Assembly (NCBI GenBank): GCA_003499585.1
Contig: DNSU01000214.1
Span: 1-5,659, forward strand
Direction: 5' to 3'
From: Cyanobacteria bacterium UBA9579
GTDB lineage: Bacteria > Cyanobacteriota > Vampirovibrionia > Gastranaerophilales > UBA9579
DNA length: 5,659 bases
Both the position numbers and the translations under genes were made by a program. Numbering within the stretch: the stretch's first letter is position 1; each line of letters begins with the position of its first letter. A model generated the notes under the pieces. That model was not told the DNA's origin and made no database searches. It was given only the letters and a program-made list of their open reading frames with translations. This document shows positions 1-4,878 of this stretch, in pieces.

Positions 1-1
1 A

Positions 2-1444
2 AAAACAGGAGAGGATATCCCAAGTCTTGGGGCTGAAGTAAGAAAAAAATATATTGAAGAATCAACAAGATCAGGATTCTATAACTTTTCTAAAGGCAAT
101 ATAACTCAATCACTGAATGACTTTGAAAGAGTAGCTAAGTTAATTCCATATAATGACGATTTTTCAGATGTAAAACTGGCGCTTAAACTTTCCTCTTTCG
201 GATTCTTTAACCTTGCAGAAAGCAAATTAAAAAATATTTATGATGATAAAATATGGAATTTACAAATACAAAACATTAAAAGCATATATTATCCAAAGCA
301 AACCCTTGCAGCTGAAGATGAGCTGATATTAGCTGAAGCATTAAGTAAAATCAATTTCCAAAATGATCCAACAGGTGCTATTTCATTAATTAATGGTGAA
401 TCCAGTCTTGATAAATATGATTATTCTTATTATTTACTTGCTAAAGCGTATTTAGCCAAAAATGAAGTAGATAAAGCCCTAAAAGAATTGGAAAAAGCGA
501 TTGATTATAATCCTGATAACTTAAGTTACAGGCTTGAATTGGCAAAAGCTTATACCAAAAAGAACGAATTTAAAAAATCCAGAAAAGAGATAGATTACAT
601 TTTAAAGCAAAATATAGTTGATAAAAAATTCATAGAACTTGTTAACCTTGAGCTGTACTGGTTATTATTTAAAGATAACAGAAAAGATAGCACCAAAAGC
701 CAGTATTATTTAGCAAAATATTACGGCCAAAAAGGTGATTATAAAGTTGCTGTTGACATATTAAATAAGCTGATTGACGAGAAGCAGGAAGATTACCATA
801 TCTATGAGCTGCGTGGAGATTATTATGTAAATCTTGATCAGCTTGGTGCAGCGAAATTAAGTTATCAAACAGCTCTTAAATACAACAAAAAAAGCACTAA
901 AGCTTTAATGGGGTTGGGCAATATTTTGAAAAAAGAAGGGAAATATAAAGAATCTCTCACTGAATATCTCAAAGCGGAGAAATTCAATCCTGAATATTTG
1001 GAGCTTATACTAGCAATAGCTAGTGCATATACACGTTTATCTCAGGAAGAGATTGCGTATCAATATTATGATAAGCTTTTAGACCTTGATTCATATAATT
1101 ATTTAGCTAATTACAATATTGGTTTAATGTATTTAAATACTCAAAAAGTTGATAAAGCAGAAGAATATTTTAAAAAGGCATTGTCAGTGAATCCAAATCA
1201 CCCTGAAAGCTGGTTGCAATTAACTAAAATAGAGCTTGAGAAAAAGAATTATTTCCTTGCAAAAACCTATCTCGACTCAGTCAGCTACCTTGATCAGGAT
1301 AAATCCCCTCAATATTACTATTATTTAGGATTGATCAATAAAAATAATGAGAATTATCCTTTATCTAAAATCAATTTCAGAAAAGCTGTTGATCTAAAGC
1401 CTGATTACAAAGAAGCTATTCAGGAACTGGAAAAATTAAAATAA
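2..1444 (+). CDS. TPR-repeat protein, 5'-truncated by the window edge
   Basis: The frame is open from the first complete codon at position 2 to the TAA at 1442-1444, giving 480 visible residues; the true start lies outside the window. A TTG at 488 is only an internal leucine codon, because the same frame continues upstream with the same repeat character. Tetratricopeptide repeats fill most of the fragment. The first visible one is near residues 24-57 and others follow from about 173; the clearest are near residues 270-300, 303-337, 370-400 and 437-470, with typical small and aromatic positions (ALMGLGNILKKEGKYKESL; ANYNIGLMYLNTQKVDKAEE) and closing NP or KP turns. TPR arrays are helical scaffolds for protein-protein contacts, so a partner-binding role is inferred; the partner is unknown. 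The visible part has no catalytic motif, membrane segment or coiled coil. A strong terminator follows 24 bases after the stop, so this is the last gene of its transcript. The TPR call is secure; the function is open. Confidence 0.9.
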   Translation, partial: KTGEDIPSLGAEVRKKYIEESTRSGFYNFSKGNITQSLNDFERVAKLIPYNDDFSDVKLALKLSSFGFFNLAESKLKNIYDDKIWNLQIQNIKSIYYPKQTLAAEDELILAEALSKINFQNDPTGAISLINGESSLDKYDYSYYLLAKAYLAKNEVDKALKELEKAIDYNPDNLSYRLELAKAYTKKNEFKKSRKEIDYILKQNIVDKKFIELVNLELYWLLFKDNRKDSTKSQYYLAKYYGQKGDYKVAVDILNKLIDEKQEDYHIYELRGDYYVNLDQLGAAKLSYQTALKYNKKSTKALMGLGNILKKEGKYKESLTEYLKAEKFNPEYLELILAIASAYTRLSQEEIAYQYYDKLLDLDSYNYLANYNIGLMYLNTQKVDKAEEYFKKALSVNPNHPESWLQLTKIELEKKNYFLAKTYLDSVSYLDQDKSPQYYYYLGLINKNNENYPLSKINFRKAVDLKPDYKEAIQELEKLK

Positions 1445-1468
1445 AATATAAGCCTATATAAAATAGTT

Positions 1469-1518
1469 TAATAGGTAGACTACTTAGAAATACTAGAAAG
1501 TCTACCTATTATTTTTTT
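1469..1518 (+). terminator. Intrinsic terminator of the TPR gene
   Basis: A perfect 13-bp inverted repeat (TAATAGGTAGACT at 1469-1481 and AGTCTACCTATTA at 1499-1511) with a 17-base loop is followed at once by seven T residues (1512-1518). It lies just after the TPR stop codon. Stem plus U-tract is the standard Rho-independent layout and separates this gene from the FMN-protein gene downstream. Confidence 0.88.
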
Positions 1519-1530
1519 GATCAAATGAAT

Positions 1531-1536
1531 TATAAA
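1531..1536 (+). promoter_or_regulatory. Possible -10 box for the FMN-binding protein gene
   Basis: TATAAA matches the sigma-70 -10 consensus at 5 of 6 positions and lies between the preceding terminator and the start codon, where a promoter is needed. No good -35 hexamer stands 16-18 bases upstream; TTGATC at 1517-1522 is too close for this box. Transcription would start near 1543, inside the palindrome described separately. The sequence is AT-rich, so chance matches are common. Confidence 0.35.
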
Positions 1537-1555
1537 TAGTTATTTAAATAACTAT
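1536..1555. promoter_or_regulatory. Perfect 20-bp palindrome, operator candidate
   Basis: ATAGTTATTTAAATAACTAT reads identically on both strands over all 20 bases. It starts at the last base of the candidate -10 box and ends at the first base of the GGGAGG ribosome binding site. This is where a dimeric repressor would block transcription initiation, or where an RNA hairpin would affect ribosome access. The symmetry is directly visible; the regulatory role is inferred. It is entirely A/T apart from one symmetric G/C pair, which weakens the statistical case somewhat. Confidence 0.5.
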
Positions 1556-1561
1556 GGGAGG
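1556..1561 (+). promoter_or_regulatory. Ribosome binding site that fixes the start at 1569
   Basis: GGGAGG is followed by a 7-base spacer and then ATG at 1569. An in-frame ATG at 1554 overlaps this Shine-Dalgarno and has no comparable site of its own, so 1569 is the better start. Confidence 0.8.
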
Positions 1562-1568
1562 TAAATTC

Positions 1569-2906
1569 ATGCTTGGTTGGTGGTTAATGATGAAAACTCT
1601 AAACCCTTTTGTGGATGATGCTGCACAAAAGATGTTTACACTTGATTATCATGATGATAATCCATTTTTAGCAGTAACAGTAACAGAAAAATTATCACCA
1701 AGGGCAATTGTTGAAGCAGCTGTCAGAGCCGAATTAGGAACAGAACTGGCACGACCATTAGGTAGCCCTGTTGTATTATCCCCCTGGCATAAGATTCTTT
1801 TAAATCCAAGGCAATTATTTCAGATTCCTGAAAATGATTATAAAAAAATTGACACAAAAACAGTAATAGGATCAAGAGCTAAGAAACCTCTGAAATTAGA
1901 GATACCAATTATAATTACTGCTATGTCGCATGGTGGATCTCTAAGCTCAAAAATGAAGATTGCATTGGCAAAAGGAGCCTCAATAGCAGGTACTGCTACA
2001 AATACAGGAGAGTCTGCTGTAATAGACAATGAACGAGAGGCGGCAGAATTCTTAATTGGCCAGTATAATCGGGGAGGCTGGTTAAATACCCCGGAACAAC
2101 TAAAAAGAGTTGATGCAATAGAAGTTCAATTAGGCCAGGGAGCTTGGGGTGGTGCTATAGATGAAATAATGCCTGCTAAGAGTATAGAAAAATATATAAA
2201 AGAAGCCTGGCATGTAAAAGATAATGAAGATGCCATAATTCATGCCCGTATGCCGGGTATAAGTTCTTCTCAGGATATAATAAATCTGATTAACAAATTA
2301 AAATCAGAATATGATGTGCCTGTAGGCATAAAAATAGCAGGAACAGACTTTATTGAAGAAGAACTTAAAGTAATATCACAGACTGAAGCTGATTTTATTA
2401 CTATAGATGGTTCAGAAGGTGGTACTTCTTCAGCTTACCCGACTCTTGAAGATGATGTAGGCTTACCAACTCTATATTCTCTTGCAAGAGCAATTAGCTG
2501 GCTTGAAGATAATAACAGTCGCAATAAATTTGATGTAATAATCACAGGAGGCTTATCAACTCCAGGACATTTTTTAAAAGCAATGGCTTTAGGAGCTGAT
2601 GCAGTTTATATTGGAACTATTGCTTTGTTTGCTGCTATTCAAACTCAAGCAATAAAGGCTATTCCATCTAAAACTCCTGTTCAGTTAGCATTACATATGG
2701 GTAAATTAAAAGATAAATTAGATGTAGATGAAGCTGCAGCGCACCTTGCAAACTTTTTAAAATCAAGCGTAACTGAAATGAAATATGCGGCACAGGCCAC
2801 CTGCAAGAGATCCATTAAAGAACTAAGTAAAGATGATCTTGTAACTGTGGATAAAGATCTTGCAGAACTATTGCGAATTAGATATGCGGGACATCCTCGC
2901 AAATAA
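1569..2906 (+). CDS. Glutamate synthase-type FMN-binding protein lacking Fe-S cysteines
   Basis: This 445-residue protein has the FMN-binding (synthase) domain of glutamate synthase, the Glu_synthase/COG0069 family with a TIM-barrel fold. Recognisable blocks are ITAMSHGGSLS (116-126), NTGES (145-149), LGQGAWGG (188-195), GIKIAG (253-258), DFITIDGSEGGTSSAYP (275-291), IITGGLSTPG (324-333) and GADAVYIGT (342-350). The last two correspond to the flavin phosphate-binding end of the barrel. It lacks the N-terminal glutaminase domain and the C-terminal GXGXG domain of full GltB. It also lacks the cysteine cluster that binds the 3Fe-4S centre: Cys412 is the only cysteine. The segment after the barrel (DVDEAAAHLANFLK, 385-398) still aligns with the part that follows the cluster in GltB. 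It is therefore unlikely to be a complete GOGAT. An FMN-dependent cytosolic oxidoreductase of unknown substrate is the safest call. The start at 1569 is chosen from the GGGAGG site; 1554 would add five residues. It appears monocistronic. Confidence 0.88.
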   Translation: MLGWWLMMKTLNPFVDDAAQKMFTLDYHDDNPFLAVTVTEKLSPRAIVEAAVRAELGTELARPLGSPVVLSPWHKILLNPRQLFQIPENDYKKIDTKTVIGSRAKKPLKLEIPIIITAMSHGGSLSSKMKIALAKGASIAGTATNTGESAVIDNEREAAEFLIGQYNRGGWLNTPEQLKRVDAIEVQLGQGAWGGAIDEIMPAKSIEKYIKEAWHVKDNEDAIIHARMPGISSSQDIINLINKLKSEYDVPVGIKIAGTDFIEEELKVISQTEADFITIDGSEGGTSSAYPTLEDDVGLPTLYSLARAISWLEDNNSRNKFDVIITGGLSTPGHFLKAMALGADAVYIGTIALFAAIQTQAIKAIPSKTPVQLALHMGKLKDKLDVDEAAAHLANFLKSSVTEMKYAAQATCKRSIKELSKDDLVTVDKDLAELLRIRYAGHPRK

Positions 2907-2912
2907 GAAACC

Positions 2913-2926
2913 TATAAATATTTATA
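2913..2926. repeat. AT palindrome between convergent stop codons
   Basis: TATAAATATTTATA is a perfect 14-bp palindrome covering most of the 15-bp gap between two convergent genes and reaching the stop codon of the minus-strand one. Flanking AACC (2909-2912) and GGTT (2930-2933) could extend the stem past a 3-base bulge. There is no clear U-tract on either strand, so its use as a bidirectional terminator is doubtful. Confidence 0.3.
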
Positions 2927-3815
2927 TCGGGTTATCTATCTTGTAAAGTCTGACATTTTGATAAAAATAGCCCAAAATTTGGTATGCATTATAGCCATGG
3001 GTTGCAAGAATATTTGCTCCATGCTGTGACATTCCTACGCCATGTCCTCTTTTAGGAAGATTGCCATCAAAAGAAGGAACCGATCTGACAAATGGTAAAT
3101 CTTTAACCCATACAGCTCCCGAATTTATAGTGTAGCCGCCTGAGCTGCTATGATAATAAGCCGGGATTACTTTGTTGCCATAAACCAATACCTGCCCTTT
3201 TGTCTCTATAACTGCCTGATTTGTTTTTGGAGTTTCAGCAGATGCACCGCCATATGCCTGATCTTCCGGTGTATCTTTTAAATCATAACCGTATCTGGTT
3301 CTTTTGCCTAAGTTAGCAATAGCATAGCTCCTTGCTGCTATTGCCTGAGCTTTATGAGCTTCAGTATTCCATCTACTTGGCATTTCTGCAGGAACAACCC
3401 CAAGTAAATAATTTTCAAGATCAAGATCATTGGCAACAGTTACGCCGCTTCCCGTATTAAAGACGATTAATTGCCCTCTGTACCAGCGGTTTTTTGTAAA
3501 AACAAAACCGTCTTTTCCCGGTTTAAGTACTAAATAGTTAGTTCCTGCGCTGTAGGTTTTTCCATTGATGGTAATACTTAAATTTGAGCCATTGCTTTTA
3601 ATAATATAGACTTTCATGGCTTCAGCATCTGAAATTTTGCGCCCTGAATGCCCATCAATGAAATCACCGGCAGTAGAAGCAGCAATTTGTGCATAGTCTG
3701 CATTCGTTTGAAGCCCTATTCTAATTGCAAAAGCAGGGCTAGACAATAAAACAGTAAAAACCATTACTGCTAAACAAATATATATACTTTTAAATGTCTT
3801 TATTTTATTTTTCAT
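2922..3815 (-). CDS. Secreted SpoIID/LytB-domain protein, short form
   Basis: From the start at 3815 the protein has 297 residues. A lysine-rich N-terminus, a hydrophobic core and SSPAFA|IR (cleavage after about residue 30) form a classical Sec signal peptide, so it acts outside the membrane. The SpoIID domain follows: LGVVPAEMP (138-146) with Glu144 matching the catalytic glutamate of SpoIID, KAQAIAARSYA (155-165), QAYGG (186-190), YYHSSSGGYT (220-229), VRSVPSFD (243-250) and GHGVGMSQHGA (257-267). SpoIID proteins are lytic transglycosylases that cut peptidoglycan glycan strands. Homologues occur widely in non-sporulating bacteria, so sporulation is not implied. The stretch usually found between the RSVPS block and GHGVGMSQ is reduced to six residues. 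An in-frame ATG at 3836 adds seven residues, but it lies between a good -35/-10 pair and would not be on that transcript. Neither start has a convincing Shine-Dalgarno. The gene converges on the FMN-protein gene with a 15-bp gap. Confidence 0.88.
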   Translation of the reverse strand: MKNKIKTFKSIYICLAVMVFTVLLSSPAFAIRIGLQTNADYAQIAASTAGDFIDGHSGRKISDAEAMKVYIIKSNGSNLSITINGKTYSAGTNYLVLKPGKDGFVFTKNRWYRGQLIVFNTGSGVTVANDLDLENYLLGVVPAEMPSRWNTEAHKAQAIAARSYAIANLGKRTRYGYDLKDTPEDQAYGGASAETPKTNQAVIETKGQVLVYGNKVIPAYYHSSSGGYTINSGAVWVKDLPFVRSVPSFDGNLPKRGHGVGMSQHGANILATHGYNAYQILGYFYQNVRLYKIDNPI

Positions 3816-3825
3816 ATCTAAATTA

Positions 3826-3853
3826 ATTATAGTCATCTAATAACCAATATCAA
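3826..3853 (-). promoter_or_regulatory. Sigma-70-type promoter of the SpoIID-domain gene
   Basis: On the minus strand TTGATA (3853-3848; 5 of 6 to consensus) and TATAAT (3831-3826; 6 of 6) are separated by 16 bases. Transcription would begin around 3820, only about five bases before the ATG at 3815, predicting a nearly leaderless mRNA. This fits the missing Shine-Dalgarno. The hexamers are seen directly; their activity is inferred. Confidence 0.6.
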
Positions 3854-3882
3854 CAACTATAATTATGACTTTAAACACAAAA

Positions 3883-3907
3883 TTATCATCGATCATTAGG
3901 ATGATAA
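3883..3907 (-). other. Intergenic hairpin, possibly a weak second terminator
   Basis: TTATCATC (3883-3890) and GATGATAA (3900-3907) form a perfect 8-bp stem with a 9-base loop. On the minus strand the stem is followed by TTTTGTGTTT, so it could act as a back-up terminator for the RWYD-repeat gene upstream. The stem has few G/C pairs. Apart from this hairpin, nothing else is visible in the gap between the SpoIID promoter and 3993. Confidence 0.35.
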
Positions 3908-3993
3908 AGTATAAAGATCAACCATTACCTAATTAAGCAGGGGTTGGTGTATCTGAACAATATCTAACAAAGCATACAGTAATAGTTTAAGAA

Positions 3994-4011
3994 AGGTGAT
4001 AAATATCACCT
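3994..4011 (-). terminator. Hairpin at the end of the RWYD-repeat gene
   Basis: AGGTGATA (3994-4001), two central bases, and TATCACCT (4004-4011) form an inverted repeat. As RNA this gives a 7-bp stem with a four-base loop. It overlaps the stop codon of the minus-strand gene. On that strand it is followed by TTCTTAAACTATT, a broken U-tract, so termination is plausible but not strong. Confidence 0.5.
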
Positions 4012-4333
4012 AAACAGGATCATTTGTAATAGAATTATCCAGATTACATAAATAATTGACTATTTCCACTGCTAACACTTTTTGAACTTCAGGAGGAGAC
4101 ACTCTTAAGCACTCAAGGGCATGGAATACATCTTCCTCAAAGTCATACCAGCGGCGCGTAAGTATACCGGGTTTTTCCGTCAGGATTTTCTCAACAGGGA
4201 TGTTATGGGCTTTGCTTTTTTCAATAATCTGGTCTGCGACAAGCAACTGGTCTTTGGCACTGGCATTCCTTAAAATACTGACAGCCAAACTAACAGTGGG
4301 GTCAAGATCGTACCACCTCTTATGATTCGTCAT
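4010..4333 (-). CDS. Small protein with two tandem RWYD units
   Basis: This 107-residue protein has no signal peptide, membrane segment or known catalytic motif that I recognise. It is built from two copies of a roughly 35-residue unit, residues 6-40 and 61-95, joined by a 20-residue linker. Each starts with RWYD. Aligned without gaps, 11 of 35 positions are identical: R, W, Y, D, V, A, L, R, Q, A and I in a spacing that suggests amphipathic helices. The copies use different synonymous codons for RWYD (AGG TGG TAC GAT and CGC TGG TAT GAC), so the duplication is old and maintained. A small helical cytosolic adaptor or regulator is a guess; no function can be assigned. The ATG at 4333 follows GAGGAT (4348-4343) at an acceptable, slightly long spacing. 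It has its own promoter candidate overlapped by inverted repeats and a hairpin at its stop, so it is probably monocistronic and possibly regulated. Confidence 0.8.
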   Translation of the reverse strand: MTNHKRWYDLDPTVSLAVSILRNASAKDQLLVADQIIEKSKAHNIPVEKILTEKPGILTRRWYDFEEDVFHALECLRVSPPEVQKVLAVEIVNYLCNLDNSITNDPV

Positions 4334-4370
4334 CCAATACGTATCCTCAAGCTTACATAATACCCTGAAC

Positions 4371-4398
4371 TATATATCTAGAATACTTGATTTATCAA
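4371..4398 (-). promoter_or_regulatory. Promoter candidate of the RWYD-repeat gene
   Basis: On the minus strand TTGATA (4398-4393) is followed after 16 bases by TATATA (4376-4371); TATAGT two bases further on gives an alternative 18-base spacing. Transcription would start near 4364, giving a leader of about 30 bases containing GAGGAT. The -35 box lies within a palindrome. Confidence 0.5.
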
Positions 4399-4415
4399 GT
4401 CTAATCAAGTGATTA
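4385..4415. promoter_or_regulatory. Cluster of inverted repeats over the -35 box, operator candidate
   Basis: ACTTGATTTATCAAGT (4385-4400) is a 7-bp inverted repeat around two bases. One base later TAATCAAGTGATTA (4402-4415) is a 6-bp inverted repeat around two bases. ATCAAGT occurs directly at 4394-4400 and 4404-4410 and inverted at 4385-4391. Three copies of one heptamer on and beside the -35 box suggest a binding site for a dimeric transcription factor. The pattern is observed; the factor is unknown. Confidence 0.5.
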
Positions 4416-4711
4416 TCTTTATAAAATTACGATTTATTTACCTGAATTAAAAATATTTACAAAAATTATAGAAATTTAGTTGATAAATATTGATAATCCA
4501 AAAATGTGCTTACATCATCAAAAGCCAGATATAGTCATTATATTCTGAAAACAAATCTTAGTTTAAATTTGAATTTGAAGTTTGATAGAAAAAATAGTTT
4601 TCTAATTATTGTTAAGAAATAATACGCAAAATATTGAAAAAGTATATCAGAAATAGCATTTTTTTATATACTCATGTTTTTATATATGTAAGACTAAAAC
4701 ATTAAAAGCAA
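4416..4711. other. AT-rich intergenic stretch without a gene
   Basis: No ORF with a ribosome binding site is found on either strand. The stretch holds a 7-bp hairpin (TAGAAAA 4586-4592, TTTTCTA 4598-4604) without a following U-tract, and a direct repeat TTTTTATATA at 4661-4670 and 4677-4686. TATATA at 4681-4686 could be a -10 box for the GC-richer segment downstream, but no good -35 box accompanies it. Confidence 0.5.
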
Positions 4712-4806
4712 AAAAGGCACTACAAGACGCAGACAGAGGAGTCATAACATCAACGGGGTGCTACTAGGCATAGGAGGATTAAGACAGTTAATCAACTGTC
4801 TTTCTT
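4712..4806 (+). ncRNA. Possible small RNA or leader RNA
   Basis: This segment is visibly richer in G and C than the flanking intergenic DNA, has no ORF, and ends in a terminator-like hairpin. It contains CAACGGGGTGCTACTAGGC (4751-4769) and AGGAGG (4772-4777), the latter with no start codon at a usable distance. GTGC (4758-4761) can pair with GCAC at 4717-4720 or 4816-4819, and ACATCAA (4747-4753) with TTGATGT (4808-4814). It matches no riboswitch or structured RNA class I know. It could be a free-standing sRNA or the 5' part of the phosphoesterase leader. The strand is inferred from the hairpin and the downstream gene. Confidence 0.3.
4781..4806 (+). terminator. Terminator-like hairpin upstream of the phosphoesterase gene
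   Basis: AAGACAGTT (4781-4789) and AACTGTCTT (4794-4802) form a perfect 9-bp stem with loop AATC, followed by TCTT and AT-rich sequence. A competing 6-bp hairpin, GATTAA (4777-4782) with TTAATC (4788-4793) around loop GACAG, uses the same bases. This is the kind of mutually exclusive pairing used in attenuation. The interrupted U-tract makes strong termination uncertain. Confidence 0.42.
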
Positions 4807-4819
4807 ATTGATGTGGCAC

Positions 4820-4848
4820 TTGAATTAAAATCAGGTTTTAATTATCCT
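4820..4848 (+). promoter_or_regulatory. Weak promoter candidate for the phosphoesterase gene
   Basis: TTGAAT (4820-4825) and TATCCT (4843-4848) are 17 bases apart, each matching consensus at 4 of 6 positions. If used, transcription would begin near 4855 and bypass the hairpin upstream, leaving a short leader with GGGGAGG. Confidence 0.25.
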
Positions 4849-4855
4849 GAATAAT
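4823..4855 (+). other. Chain of overlapping hairpins before the phosphoesterase start
   Basis: AATTAAAA (4823-4830) pairs with TTTTAATT (4836-4843) around loop TCAGG. ATTAT (4841-4845) pairs with ATAAT (4851-4855) around loop CCTGA. The two loops are perfectly complementary, so they could kiss, or form the alternative stem TCAGG/CCTGA. Apart from the loops the stems are all A/T, so individual stability is low. Confidence 0.3.
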
Positions 4856-4867
4856 CACATATTAATT

Positions 4868-4874
4868 GGGGAGG
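4868..4874 (+). promoter_or_regulatory. Ribosome binding site of the phosphoesterase gene
   Basis: GGGGAGG lies four bases before ATG at 4879. The spacing is slightly short but the match is strong, and no other start competes. Confidence 0.8.
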
Positions 4875-4878
4875 ATTT

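Noticed and set aside
488..490. TTG as a possible start of the TPR gene
   Set aside because: The same frame is open upstream to position 2 and encodes further repeat-like sequence; there is no ribosome binding site before this TTG.
1554..1556. ATG as the start of the FMN-binding protein
   Set aside because: It overlaps the palindrome and the GGGAGG that serves the ATG at 1569, and it has no Shine-Dalgarno of its own.
1838..2029. Antisense ORF of 63 codons inside the FMN-protein gene
   Set aside because: It lies fully within a well-supported gene on the other strand and has no recognisable motif; it is a shadow of that gene.
2681..2902. Antisense ORF of 73 codons at the end of the FMN-protein gene
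   Set aside because: It overlaps the conserved C-terminal region of that gene and encodes no recognisable protein.
2922..3815. SpoIID domain as a sign of endospore formation
   Set aside because: SpoIID/LytB-domain proteins are common in non-sporulating bacteria, including Cyanobacteria and relatives; no other sporulation gene is present.
3865..3936. Short plus-strand ORF of 23 codons between the two minus-strand genes
   Set aside because: It has no Shine-Dalgarno, and its sequence is explained by an intergenic hairpin and AT-rich DNA.
4504..4548. Short ORF of 14 codons in the AT-rich gap
   Set aside because: There is no ribosome binding site and it is very short; expected by chance.
4751..4777. 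GGGGTGC followed by GGC, reminiscent of a TPP riboswitch
   Set aside because: The CTGAGA box and the second arm of the TPP aptamer are missing, and the downstream gene is not a thiamine gene.
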